Shown here piece after piece: positions 7,750 to 15,109 of a DNA stretch of 64,000 bases. Both the position numbers and the translations under genes were made by a program. The stretch lies in NCBI RefSeq assembly GCF_008634025.1, contig NZ_PDCM01000002.1, positions 1,612,001-1,676,000 of the forward strand, in the 5' to 3' direction. Positions within the stretch are counted from its first letter, which is position 1. Each line of letters opens with the position of its first letter. The notes under the pieces are model-generated. The model did not search any database and was not told where the DNA came from. It saw only the letters and a program-made list of their open reading frames with translations. The stretch is from Streptomyces albofaciens JCM 4342. Lineage in GTDB: Bacteria > Actinomycetota > Actinomycetes > Streptomycetales > Streptomycetaceae.

Positions 7750-9042
7750 CTACGAACCGGTCGGCCCGGAGCCGGTGCGGGCCGCCTTTCCGAGGAGCAG
7801 TTCCCGCTCCCGTACGTTGTGCGCCAGGGACGCCGCCCGCTCGAACTCCTCGCGCGCTTCGGCGGCCCGCCCCAGACGGTCCAGCAGGTCGCCGCGGACG
7901 CTCGGCAGCAAGTGGTAGTTCTTCAGGGCGGGTTCGCCGGTCAGCGCGTCTACCAGTTCCAGGGCGGCGGCGGGGCCTTCGGACATCGAGACGGCGACCG
8001 CCCGATTCAGCTCCACCACCGGGGACGGGCACAGCGCCAGCAGCTGGTCGTAGAGGGTGGCGATGGCGGCCCAGTCGGTGTCCTCGTAGCGGGCGGCCAT
8101 GGCGTGGCACGCGGCGATCGCGGCCTGGAGGGAGTACGGGCCGCGGCCCGCGCGGTGCAGGGCGTCCACACCGCGGCCGATGAGCATGCGGTTCCACCTG
8201 GCGCGGTTCTGGCCGGCGAGCAGCACCGGTTCGCCGTCCGGTCCCGTACGGGCGGGTATGCGCGACGCCTGGAACTCCAGCAGCGCGGCGAGGCCGTGCG
8301 CTTCGGGCTCGCCGGGCATCAGGTTCGCCAGGACGCGGGCCAGCCGCAGCGCGTCCTCGCACAGGGCCGGGCGCACCAGGTCGTCGCCGGCCGTCGCGGA
8401 GTACCCCTCGTTGAAGACGAGGTAGATGACCTCCAGGACGGAGGAGAGCCGGTCCGCCCGGTCGCTGCCGTACGGGACCTCGAAGGGGACCCCGGCCTTG
8501 GCGAGCGCCCGCTTGGCGCGGACGATGCGCTGCGCGACGGTGGCCTCCGGCACCAGGAAGGCGCGGGCGATCTCCGAGGTGGTCAGCCCGCCCAGCAGCC
8601 GCAGGGTGAGCGCGATGCGGGCGGGGGCGGCCAGCACGGGGTGGCAGGCCGTGAAGATCAGCCGCAGCAGATCGTCGTCGATGTCCGCCGGGTCGGCCGG
8701 TTCGGGCGGTGGCGGCGCGTCCTCCAACGCCCGTCCGACCTCGGCCAGTTTGCGCGCGTAGGTCTCCTTGCGGCGTACGAGGTCGATGGCGCGGTGCTTG
8801 GCGGTGGCCATGAGCCAGGCGCCCGGGTTGTCCGGCACACCCGACTCCGGCCACCGCTCCAGCGCGGCGACCAGGGCGTCCTGCGCGATCTCCTCGGCGA
8901 TGCCCACGTCCCGCACGACGCGGGTGACACCGGCGATGATCCGCGCGGACTCGATCCTGAACACCGTCTCGACCGTCGCGGCCGTCCGCGCCGCCGTGTC
9001 CGGTGCCGTGCTTGTTGTCTTACGTCCTGCCGTCACGGCCAC
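7750..9042 (-). CDS. ECF42-type sigma factor with C-terminal TPR-like domain
   Basis: A 430-residue sigma factor. Region 2 (IAEEIAQDALVAALERWPESGVPDNPGAWLMATAKHRAIDLVRR) and region 4 (LLGGLTTSEIARAFLVPEATVAQRIVRAKRAL) occupy the first 190 residues. The long C-terminal extension (EVIYLVFNEGYSATAGDDLVRPALCEDALRLARVL through LLPSVRGDLLDRLGRAAEAREEFERAASLA) is the TPR-like/DUF6596 domain of the ECF42 group. Known: ECF42 proteins have no anti-sigma partner, are linked to DGPF (YCII) genes and depend on the C-terminal extension. Here a DGPF gene lies directly upstream on the same strand, 48 bp away. Translation starts on GTG 9042. It is convergent with the flavoprotein gene, only 8 bp apart. Confidence 0.9.
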   Translation of the reverse strand: MAVTAGRKTTSTAPDTAARTAATVETVFRIESARIIAGVTRVVRDVGIAEEIAQDALVAALERWPESGVPDNPGAWLMATAKHRAIDLVRRKETYARKLAEVGRALEDAPPPPEPADPADIDDDLLRLIFTACHPVLAAPARIALTLRLLGGLTTSEIARAFLVPEATVAQRIVRAKRALAKAGVPFEVPYGSDRADRLSSVLEVIYLVFNEGYSATAGDDLVRPALCEDALRLARVLANLMPGEPEAHGLAALLEFQASRIPARTGPDGEPVLLAGQNRARWNRMLIGRGVDALHRAGRGPYSLQAAIAACHAMAARYEDTDWAAIATLYDQLLALCPSPVVELNRAVAVSMSEGPAAALELVDALTGEPALKNYHLLPSVRGDLLDRLGRAAEAREEFERAASLAHNVRERELLLGKAARTGSGPTGS

Positions 9043-9090
9043 CCATCAGAGCAGCCGTCCGGGAGGGCGGCAAGCACGGCCGGGCCGGCC

Positions 9091-9444
9091 TCAGCCGACG
9101 ATCTCGCGCACCTCGGCCGTGATCGTCCAGTACTCCTCGTGGGTGCGCAGGAACCGGCCGGCCCACTCCAGCGCCTCGGCCTTGTCCTTGGCCTGGACGA
9201 TGGAGTAGCCGCCGACGACCTCCTTGGTCTCGGTGAAGGGCCCGTCGGTGGAGGTGAGCTTGCCGCCGGACCAGGTGACCCGGGTGCCCTCGGAGGTGGC
9301 GGCGAGCCCGCCGGTGTCCAGCATGACCCCGGCCTTGGTGATCTCCTCCAGCAGTGCGCCCATCCGCTTCTGGAGTTCGGGGCTGGGGCCGCCCTCGGGG
9401 ACGTTCTTCTCGTCGATGCGGATCAGCGTCAGGAAGCGCGGCAT
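9091..9444 (-). CDS. YCII/DGPF-domain protein, ECF42 partner
   Basis: A 117-residue YCII-related protein. The eponymous motif is visible: SGGKLTSTDGPFTETKEVVGGY, followed by the conserved AKDKAEALEWAGRF helix. Known: DGPF genes are co-conserved with and transcribed by ECF42 sigma factors; molecular role unknown though the fold resembles small dimeric enzymes. ATG 9444 has a GAGGAGTG ribosome-binding site. First gene of the pair with the sigma factor; a TGTCGA/CGAC promoter match precedes it by about 49 nt. Confidence 0.88.
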   Translation of the reverse strand: MPRFLTLIRIDEKNVPEGGPSPELQKRMGALLEEITKAGVMLDTGGLAATSEGTRVTWSGGKLTSTDGPFTETKEVVGGYSIVQAKDKAEALEWAGRFLRTHEEYWTITAEVREIVG

Positions 9445-9492
9445 GGTCACTCCTCGGTCGTACGGCGGGACGTTCCCGCCTCTCACCCCTGC

Positions 9493-9519
9493 GTCGAACG
9501 GGAGACCGCCGGATCGACA
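9493..9519 (-). promoter_or_regulatory. Candidate ECF42-dependent promoter (TGTCGA-N17-CGAC)
   Basis: On the minus strand TGTCGA is followed after 17 nt by CGAC, 49 nt before the DGPF start codon. This matches the -35/-10 pattern recalled for ECF42 promoters in Streptomyces (TGTCGA with CGA/TC). It would make the DGPF-sigma pair autoregulated. Confidence 0.6.
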
Positions 9520-9600
9520 CCCCGCCGGATTTTTTTCGGAGAGTGTTCCGGAGATCCTTTCGGGCGGTGCCGCACCGGGGCCCGTGGACCCCGCACCCTA

Positions 9601-9630
9601 TCCGTACAGACGTACGGAATCGGCTACGGT
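9601..9630 (+). promoter_or_regulatory. Promoter with overlapping palindromic operator of the MmyB-type regulator
   Basis: A perfect inverted repeat (TCCGTAC-N4-GTACGGA, 9601-9618) covers the expected -35 position of a promoter whose -10 hexamer TACGGT lies at 9625-9630, exactly 6 nt before the ATG at 9637. The layout suggests autorepression of a leaderless transcript by the regulator it drives. Confidence 0.5.
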
Positions 9631-9636
9631 TCGGCC

Positions 9637-10458
9637 ATGACGACTGCTGTGGTCTCCCCGAAGACGGCGTCCGGAACGGCGGGTGTGGGCGCGCTGCTGC
9701 GCGAGTGGCGGCTGCGGCGCCGGGTCAGCCAGCTCGACCTGGCCCTGCGCGCCGACTCCTCCGCCCGGCACATCAGCTTCGTCGAGACCGGCCGGTCCCG
9801 GCCCAGCCGGGAGATGGTGCTGCGACTGGCCGAGCACCTGGACGTACCCGTACGGGACCGCAACGTCCTGCTGATCGCCGCCGGTTACGCGCCCGGCTTC
9901 CCGGAGACACCGCTGAACGACCCGTCGATGGACGCGCTGCGCAGCGGTGTGGAACGGCTGCTGACCGGTTACGAGCCGTTCCCGGCGCTGGTCGTGGACG
10001 GTACGTACCACGTCGTCGCCGCGAACCGCGGCATCCGGGCGCTGCTCGCGGGCGTCGGCGAGGAATTGCTGGAACCGCCGCTGAACGCCATGCGCATCAC
10101 CCTGCACCCGGCCGGTCTCGCGCCCCGCATCCGGAACTTCCTGGAGTGGCGGGAGCATCTGCTCACGCAGATGCAGCGGCAGTTGGCGGTGGTCCGCTCG
10201 GCGCCGCTGCGTGCGCTGTTCGAGGAGGTGAGCGACTACCCGCTGCCCACGGGCGGGCGGGAGACGGCCGGGGACGGCGGCCACGCGCCGTACGCGCTGC
10301 CGATGGTGATCGAGCACGACGGCCGGGTGCTGTCGTTCATCTCCACCATCGCCACCTTCAACACCCCGATGGACGTGACCGTCTCCGAACTCGCCCTGGA
10401 GACCTTCCTCCCGGCGGACCAGGAGACGGCCGACCACCTGCGGACGTGGCTGCCGTAG
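9637..10458 (+). CDS. Helix-turn-helix regulator, XRE/MmyB-like
   Basis: A 273-residue transcription factor. An N-terminal HTH of XRE type (LLREWRLRRRVSQLDLALRADSSARHISFVETGRSRPSREMVLRLAEHL, residues 18-70) is followed by the MmyB-like ligand-binding/PAS-like domain (FPALVVDGTYHVVAANRGIRALL, FLEWREHLLTQMQRQL). Members usually repress their own gene and a divergent oxidoreductase; here the neighbour on the left is the DGPF gene, divergent. ATG 9637 was chosen because the HTH begins soon after it and a -10 box lies 6 nt upstream. Much longer upstream extensions of the same frame are Gly/Arg-rich and not credible. Confidence 0.85.
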   Translation: MTTAVVSPKTASGTAGVGALLREWRLRRRVSQLDLALRADSSARHISFVETGRSRPSREMVLRLAEHLDVPVRDRNVLLIAAGYAPGFPETPLNDPSMDALRSGVERLLTGYEPFPALVVDGTYHVVAANRGIRALLAGVGEELLEPPLNAMRITLHPAGLAPRIRNFLEWREHLLTQMQRQLAVVRSAPLRALFEEVSDYPLPTGGRETAGDGGHAPYALPMVIEHDGRVLSFISTIATFNTPMDVTVSELALETFLPADQETADHLRTWLP

Positions 10459-10494
10459 CGGCCGCGCCCGCCGGAGGCGCCGCCCCGTGCCGGT

Positions 10495-10887
10495 TCAGGC
10501 GGCGGGCACCCGGTCCAGGAATCCGGACACGGAACGGATCCGGCCGTCCGCGGCGAGCGTCGCGACGTCGAACCCGGCGACCGGGGCCGAGCCGTCCGGC
10601 GCCACCAGCTCCCAGCCGAACCGCACCAGGTCGTGGTGCCCGTCCGGCTCGCCCAGCGGCCGGAACACGAAGCCGGGGAACTGCGCGTGGGTCCCGGCGA
10701 TGACGGCGGCGAGCTGCTCGTGGCCCGCGACGTCGGAGAACGGGTCGGTGTACGTCGCGTCCTCGGTGAAGGCCGCCGCGACGGCCTCGGCCGCACCGCC
10801 CCCGCTCGCGTTCCAGGCCGCGAAGTACCGTACGACGGCGTCCGCGTAGCGCTCCGTGCCGGTCTGCCGCGTGTCCGTCTGTGTCAT
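10495..10887 (-). CDS. SnoaL-like / NTF2-fold protein
   Basis: A 130-residue protein of the SnoaL-like polyketide cyclase/NTF2 fold: an N-terminal helix (ERYADAVVRYFAAWNA), the pocket motif AFTEDATYTDPFSDVAGHEQLAAVI, and alternating strands ending RIRSVSGFLDRVP. Such proteins act as cyclases, isomerases or steroid/lipid-binding factors; no polyketide genes are near, so no reaction is claimed. ATG 10887 is supported by TGAGGAG upstream. Convergent with the MmyB-type regulator gene, 36 bp away, and possibly its regulatory target only indirectly. Confidence 0.8.
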   Translation of the reverse strand: MTQTDTRQTGTERYADAVVRYFAAWNASGGGAAEAVAAAFTEDATYTDPFSDVAGHEQLAAVIAGTHAQFPGFVFRPLGEPDGHHDLVRFGWELVAPDGSAPVAGFDVATLAADGRIRSVSGFLDRVPAA

Positions 10888-11116
10888 GGCCGACTCCTCA
10901 GGTCTCGTCATGTGGCGCGGGACCGCGGTGCGTCGCGGGCCCGTTCGGGCCGGTCGGCGGGCCGGAGTGCGCCGGCCCGCCGTCCGGTGCCTCAAAGATG
11001 CCGGGGTGCGGGGGAGGGCGCGATTACGTGGGGGGTAATGGGGCTGCCGGGCAGTCACCGGAAAATCGCTGGCAGCCTCGATGATCCGCGCCCTACGCTG
11101 CGCCCGGTTGCGAGAG

Positions 11117-11893
11117 ATGAGGAAAAGGTTGTTGGAGCAGCAGCACACGGATCCGGCGGATTTCTACACCGGCATCGTCGCGGAGTCCTACGCCCCGTTG
11201 AAGTCCTTCTCCCCGGATCCGGAGATCTACGCGGCCTTTCTCCACGAAGCGGGCACCCCGGCACTGGAGTTGGGCTGCGGAGACGGTGACCCGCTGCTCG
11301 CTCTGCGTCTGCACGGTCTGGATGTCGAAGGTGTCGACTCCTCCGCGGACATGCTGGAGCGCTGTCGCCGCCGGGCCGACGCGGAGGGCGTCTCCGTCAC
11401 CGTCCACCACCAGCGGATGGAAGCGCTCAGCCTGCCGCGCCGGTTCCGGGCGGTCTTCCTGGCCGGGCCGACCTTCAACCTCCTGCCGGACGACGGGACC
11501 GCGGCCGCCGCGCTCCACGGCATCCGCCGCCACCTGACCGACGGCGGCTCCGCGCTGATCCCCCTGCACATCCCCTCCCCCACCCCCGCCGAGAACCTGG
11601 GCCGGGTCCGCACGGCCGTCGCCGACGACGGCGCCGAGCTGCGCTTCTCGCTCGTCTCCGAGAAGCGGGACGAGACCCTGCGGACCCAGACCGCCCTGCT
11701 GCGCTACGAGCGGCACGGCGCCGGTGCGCCCACGGTCGTGGAGCGTCCGTGGCCGCTGCACTGGTATCCCCGCTCCGTGTTCGAGGAGTTGGCCGCGGCG
11801 GCCGGGCTGACCACGGTGTCGGTCACGGACCCGGACGGCGACGCCGCCGCGGACGACGCCGCGTACATGGTCTTCCGGCTTCGGGCCGCGTGA
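11117..11893 (+). CDS. Class I SAM-dependent methyltransferase
   Basis: A 258-residue methyltransferase. Motif I is ALELGCGDGDPLLAL, with an acidic loop (VEGVDSSADML) and the motif AVFLAGPTFNLLPDDGTAAAALHGIRRHLTDGGSALI typical of the methyltransferase type 11/25 fold. The C-terminal part (RYERHGAGAPTVVERPWPLHWYPRSVFEELAAAAGL) is the lid seen in small-molecule O/N-methyltransferases. Substrate unknown. ATG 11117 is a reasonable start, but an in-frame upstream ATG (11081) and a downstream TTG (11132, after AGGAAAAGG) remain possible. Ends 3 bp from the convergent monooxygenase gene. Confidence 0.78.
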   Translation: MRKRLLEQQHTDPADFYTGIVAESYAPLKSFSPDPEIYAAFLHEAGTPALELGCGDGDPLLALRLHGLDVEGVDSSADMLERCRRRADAEGVSVTVHHQRMEALSLPRRFRAVFLAGPTFNLLPDDGTAAAALHGIRRHLTDGGSALIPLHIPSPTPAENLGRVRTAVADDGAELRFSLVSEKRDETLRTQTALLRYERHGAGAPTVVERPWPLHWYPRSVFEELAAAAGLTTVSVTDPDGDAAADDAAYMVFRLRAA

Positions 11894-11896
11894 GCG

Positions 11897-13672
11897 TCAC
11901 CGGCCGAGCAGTGTGGCCAGCACCCGCTTGACGGCGGTGCCCGGATCGGCCGGGAGGCCGTCCGCGCGCCAGGCCACGAAGTGGTCGGGGCGGACGAGTA
12001 CGGCGCCGTCGGGGGCGAGTCCCGGCAGGGTGCCGTCCGGGATCCGGTGGGCGGTCAGGGTGATGCCGAAGGCGGCGGCCGCCTCCTCGGCGGCCGGGAG
12101 CCAGCCGGCGCCCCGCGGCCCGGCGATCAGGGCCCAGTCCGCGCCGACGAGGTCGAGGGTGGAGGTCCGGCCGTCCTCGACGGGCTTCTGGCGTTCCCAG
12201 GGTTCCGGGTGTTGCACGGGCTTCTGGTGTCCCACGGGTTGCAGGTGTTCCACGGGTTCCAGGTGTTCCACGGGCTCCTGGTGTCCCACGGGCTCCAGGT
12301 GTTCCACGGGTTCCAGCGTGCGGTGCGGGAGGCGGTGGCCCGGGTGTACGTGGTCGGAGAGGGTGTCCGGGGCGGGCCCGGGGGCGCCGTCGGGCGGGAC
12401 GATCGCCCCGGACGGGTACGCGTAGCGCATCATCGCCCGTACGTAGTCCCGCGCCGCCCGCGCGTACAGCTCGTTCGGGTCGGCCCCGCCGAGGGTCCGG
12501 TACCCCTGGTGCATGCCGCGCGAGAGGGCGAGGGAGGCCCGTACCGCGGCGCGGCGCTCCGGCTCGTAGGTGTCCAGCAGCCGTGCCCCGGCCTGTCCGC
12601 GCAGGACCGCGGCGAGTTTCCAGGCGAGGTTGTGGCCGTCCTGAATGCCGGTGTTCATCCCGAGGCCGCCGGCCGAACTCTGCACGTGCGCGGAGTCCCC
12701 GGCGAGGAAGACCCGGCCGTCCCTGAAGGCCGAGGCCGCGCCGACGGCCGCTTCCCAGGCGTTCACCGCCACCAGGTCGATGGGCAGGTCCGGGGCGCCG
12801 ATGGCGGTTCGCAGCAGGGCCAGGGCGCGGTCCGTGGGCATGGGCGCGATGCCGTCCGTGTCGTCGGGGCGGCCCGGGTAGTCCATGAGGTGCGAGACCC
12901 ACTGGTCACGGCCGTTCATGGTGAAGACCGTGGCGTAGAGGCCCGCGTTCCGTACGAAGCACATGAGGTCGCGGCGGCCGTCCGCGCCGGCCGGGAGGTC
13001 GGCGCGGTAGAAGGCGGTGTGCAGCCGGGCGACCACCTCGCGGTCGGGCACGGTGATGCCGAGCAGGCTCCGTACGGTGCTGTGCGCGCCGTCGGCACCG
13101 ATCACGTAGTCCGCGGCGATGTCGTGTTCCGCGCCGCTGCCGGGGTCGGTGAGCCGCACCCGTACGCCGTCCGCGTCCTGTTCGAGGGCGGTCACGCCGA
13201 GGCCGAACCGCGCGTCACCGCCGCGCCGCAGCAGTTCGTCCAGCGCCAGCCGCTGCACCTGGAGGTGGTTGAGCGCCATCCGGCAGTCGACCGGGCTACA
13301 GGTCCGCAGCCAGCGGACGTACGGCTCGGGCGGGGCCACCCGCTGCCGTACGGCGCCCAGCGCGCTGTCCTTGAACACCGCCTGGAACGGCTCGGCCCCG
13401 TACCAGCCCGTTCGTTCGAGGGCGTCCCCCAGGCCCGCCGACCGGAGCAGTTCCAGCGTGCGGACGCTGCTCATCGCCCTGGGCGGGCCGGTGAGCGGGT
13501 CCCGCTTGTCCACGACGAGCGCGGGCACGCCCCACCGTGCCAGGAACATCGCGGTGACCAGGCCGACCGGCCCGCCCCCAGCCACCAGCACCGGCACCGT
13601 CGCGGGGAGCGGCCGCCCCGCCGTCGGCCGCTCCGCCGTCGGCCGCTCCGTCTTCATGTCGCGTATGCGCAC
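11897..13672 (-). CDS. FAD-dependent aromatic monooxygenase with hexapeptide-repeat linker
   Basis: A 591-residue class A flavoprotein hydroxylase of the PheA/TfdB and tetracenomycin/anthracycline hydroxylase type. Visible: FAD-binding VLVAGGGPVGLVTAMFLARWGV near the N-terminus, the DG motif YVIGADGAHSTVRSLLGI, and FLAGDSAHVQSSAGGLGMNTGIQDGHNLAWKLA. The C-terminal thioredoxin-like domain (LDLVGADWALIAGPRG onwards) is separated by a Pro/Glu/His linker built of eight hexapeptide repeats. It hydroxylates an aromatic or polyketide substrate with NAD(P)H; the substrate is unknown. GTG 13672 is preferred over ATG 13657 because GGGAGAGGA precedes it. Divergent from a MerR gene whose operator lies between them, so it is the likely regulated gene. 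Confidence 0.85.
   Translation of the reverse strand: MRIRDMKTERPTAERPTAGRPLPATVPVLVAGGGPVGLVTAMFLARWGVPALVVDKRDPLTGPPRAMSSVRTLELLRSAGLGDALERTGWYGAEPFQAVFKDSALGAVRQRVAPPEPYVRWLRTCSPVDCRMALNHLQVQRLALDELLRRGGDARFGLGVTALEQDADGVRVRLTDPGSGAEHDIAADYVIGADGAHSTVRSLLGITVPDREVVARLHTAFYRADLPAGADGRRDLMCFVRNAGLYATVFTMNGRDQWVSHLMDYPGRPDDTDGIAPMPTDRALALLRTAIGAPDLPIDLVAVNAWEAAVGAASAFRDGRVFLAGDSAHVQSSAGGLGMNTGIQDGHNLAWKLAAVLRGQAGARLLDTYEPERRAAVRASLALSRGMHQGYRTLGGADPNELYARAARDYVRAMMRYAYPSGAIVPPDGAPGPAPDTLSDHVHPGHRLPHRTLEPVEHLEPVGHQEPVEHLEPVEHLQPVGHQKPVQHPEPWERQKPVEDGRTSTLDLVGADWALIAGPRGAGWLPAAEEAAAAFGITLTAHRIPDGTLPGLAPDGAVLVRPDHFVAWRADGLPADPGTAVKRVLATLLGR
12173..12316. repeat. Eight in-frame 18-bp tandem repeats inside the monooxygenase gene
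   Basis: The 144 bp consist of eight 18-bp units such as GTGTTCCACGGGTTCCAG. On the minus strand each encodes a hexapeptide like EPVEHL, EPVGHQ or QPVGHQ. The three central units are nearly identical and the outer ones diverge, typical of slippage growth. The array lies in the linker before the C-terminal thioredoxin-like domain, so copy-number change keeps the frame. Confidence 0.92.
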
Positions 13673-13726
13673 AGCACATCGTCCTCTCCCCCGGCCCGGT
13701 CCGTCGCCGGGCCCGGTCCGGCCAGC

Positions 13727-13757
13727 CTGGACGCTCAAGTCGGCTTGAGCGCAAGAT
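13727..13757 (+). promoter_or_regulatory. MerR-type promoter: palindrome in a 19-bp spacer
   Basis: A perfect inverted repeat CGCTCAAG-N4-CTTGAGCG (13732-13751) fills the spacer between CTGGAC (-35-like, 13727-13732) and CAAGAT (-10-like, 13752-13757). The 19-bp spacing and the CTCAAG/CTTGAG arms are those of MerR/SoxR-family operators. The -10 ends 6 nt before the ATG of the MerR gene, so the transcript is probably leaderless. The divergent monooxygenase promoter would be covered too. Confidence 0.7.
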
Positions 13758-13763
13758 GGGACC

Positions 13764-14207
13764 ATGCTGTCCGGCGACGAGGACGACCAGCTGTATCCGA
13801 TCAACGAAGTGGCCCGCTGCTTCGGCCTGTCGGTGGCCACGCTGCGGTACTACGACGAGCTGGGGCTGCTGCCGCCCGCCGGGCGCCGCGGGAACGTACG
13901 GCACTACGGCCGCCACGAACTGCGGCGGCTCGCGCTGATCCAGCACCTGCACCACGGCGGCATGCTGAGCCTCGCGGACACCGCCGCCGCGCTCGGCGAG
14001 CGCGGCCCGGACGGGGCGCTGCGGCCGCCGGGACGGGCGGTGCTGACCGGCGCCGTCCAGCTGATCGAGGAGCGCATGGCGGACCTCCAGGCCGCGCGAC
14101 AGCGCCTCGCCCACCTGCTGACCTGCCCGAAGAACGATCCGGTACGGGAGTGCACGCACCTGCGCGCGGAGCTGGACCGGAACGTGACGGAGGCGCTGGG
14201 CCGCTGA
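13764..14207 (+). CDS. MerR-family transcriptional regulator
   Basis: A 147-residue regulator. The winged-helix DNA-binding part is clear: YPINEVARCFGLSVATLRYYDELGLLPPAGRRGNVRHYGRHELRRLALIQHL (residues 10-62), followed by a dimerisation coiled coil (GAVQLIEERMADLQAARQRLAHLLTCP). A C-terminal Cys pair (LTCPKNDPVRECTHLRAEL) could sense metal or thiol stress but is not diagnostic. The gene is divergent from the FAD monooxygenase and has a MerR-type operator directly before it. ATG 13764 is supported by the -10 placement. Confidence 0.9.
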   Translation: MLSGDEDDQLYPINEVARCFGLSVATLRYYDELGLLPPAGRRGNVRHYGRHELRRLALIQHLHHGGMLSLADTAAALGERGPDGALRPPGRAVLTGAVQLIEERMADLQAARQRLAHLLTCPKNDPVRECTHLRAELDRNVTEALGR

Positions 14208-14262
14208 GCCGCTGGCCACAGAGCTGCTGAGCCGGTGGACCGCTGGGCCGCTGGGCCACTGA

Positions 14263-14317
14263 GCTGCTGGGCTGCTGGGCTGCTGGGCTGCTGGGCTGCT
14301 GGGCTGCTGGGCTGCTG
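14263..14317. repeat. Octanucleotide tandem repeat (GCTGCTGG)n upstream of a TetR promoter
   Basis: Six perfect copies of GCTGCTGG (14263-14310) plus a seventh truncated by one base form an uninterrupted array. Degenerate relatives extend left to about 14206, at the stop of the MerR gene. The right end lies 30 bp before the -35 element of the TetR gene. The 8-bp unit is not a multiple of three and lies outside coding sequence. Confidence 0.93.
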
Positions 14318-14346
14318 ACGGTATGTCATGTCGCGTCCGCCGATTA

Positions 14347-14375
14347 TTGACCGAACGGTCTCGAAAGCCTAGGGT
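14347..14375 (+). promoter_or_regulatory. TetR gene promoter with operator GACCG-AA-CGGTC
   Basis: TTGACC (14347-14352) and TAGGGT (14370-14375) are separated by 17 nt, a good primary sigma promoter. The perfect palindrome GACCGAACGGTC (14349-14360) overlaps the -35, and the -10 ends 6 nt before the TetR ATG, giving a leaderless, autorepressible transcript. A related sequence stands before the downstream SDR gene. Confidence 0.7.
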
Positions 14376-14381
14376 TCCCTC

Positions 14382-14963
14382 ATGGCACGGACCAAGGCAT
14401 TCGATCCGGACGTCGCCCTCCAGGCAGCCCTCGAACTGTTCTGGCGGCGCGGTTACGAAGCGACGTCGATGACCGACCTCGTCGAGCACCTCGGCATCGC
14501 CCGCGCCAGCATCTACGCGACCTTCGGCAGCAAGCACGACCTCTACCTCAAGGCCCTGGAGCGCTACAGCCGGCTCTCGGACCCGGGACTCATCGAGGAA
14601 CTGTCACAGCCGGGGCCCGCGCTGCCCGCCGTACGGGCCCTGGTGCGCCGGTTCGCGGACGAGGCCGCCTGCGACGACCTGGGGCGCGGCTGCTTCGTGA
14701 CGAACACGGCCGCGGAGCTGGCCGCGCGCGACCGGCACGCCGCCCGGCAGGTCGAGGCGAGCTGGACCGTACTGGAAACGGCGCTGACCTCGGCCCTGAC
14801 GCGGGCCCGGGCCCAGGGCGAACTGCCCGCCGACCGTGACCCGCGGGCGCTGGCCCGGATGCTGCTCGTCCTGATGCAGGGGCTGCGACTGATGGGCAAG
14901 TCGGGCCAGGAGCCGGGGCGGCTCCGCGACGCGGCGGACCAGGCGCTGGCCCTGCTGGACTGA
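14382..14963 (+). CDS. TetR-family transcriptional regulator
   Basis: A 193-residue TetR regulator. The N-terminal HTH is complete: DPDVALQAALELFWRRGYEATSMTDLVEHLGIARASIYATFGSKHDLYLKALERY. The all-helical C-terminal ligand domain contains GCFVTNTAAELAARD, characteristic of the TetR_C_16/AcrR-like group found beside SDR or redox genes. It probably represses itself and the SDR gene 146 bp downstream on the same strand. Start fixed by the -10 box at 14370-14375. Inducing ligand unknown. Confidence 0.9.
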   Translation: MARTKAFDPDVALQAALELFWRRGYEATSMTDLVEHLGIARASIYATFGSKHDLYLKALERYSRLSDPGLIEELSQPGPALPAVRALVRRFADEAACDDLGRGCFVTNTAAELAARDRHAARQVEASWTVLETALTSALTRARAQGELPADRDPRALARMLLVLMQGLRLMGKSGQEPGRLRDAADQALALLD

Positions 14964-15001
14964 GAGCGCGGGCGCGGGCCCGGCCCTGGCGCTCACCCTT
15001 A

Positions 15002-15029
15002 TTCAAGACCGGCCGTTCTGGATAGGACG
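15002..15029 (+). promoter_or_regulatory. Candidate SDR promoter with second TetR half-matching site
   Basis: TTCAAG (15002-15007) and TAGGAC (15024-15029) with 16 nt between them form a plausible promoter. Overlapping it, GACCGGCCGTTC (15007-15018) matches the TetR operator GACCGAACGGTC at 9 of 12 positions, including both outer arms except one base. This would place the SDR gene under the adjacent TetR. Confidence 0.4.
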
Positions 15030-15109
15030 CGCCCACGAGCGCGGCACGCGAGCGATCGCGAACACACCCATGGCATGCCCATGACGTCAACTCAGAAGGG
15101 ACCACCCCC

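Noticed and set aside
9481..9540. T-run after a GC-rich sequence as a factor-independent terminator
   Set aside because: The two CCGCCGGAT copies are direct, not inverted, so no stem forms; the place is also within a promoter gap.
7636..9636. A 940-residue open frame running into the MmyB-type regulator
   Set aside because: The first 667 codons are antisense to the ECF42 and DGPF genes and Gly/Arg/Val-rich; the real protein starts at 9637.
12173..12316. Regular short repeats that might look like a CRISPR array
   Set aside because: The period is 18 bp with no unique spacers, in frame, and it encodes hexapeptide repeats of a monooxygenase.
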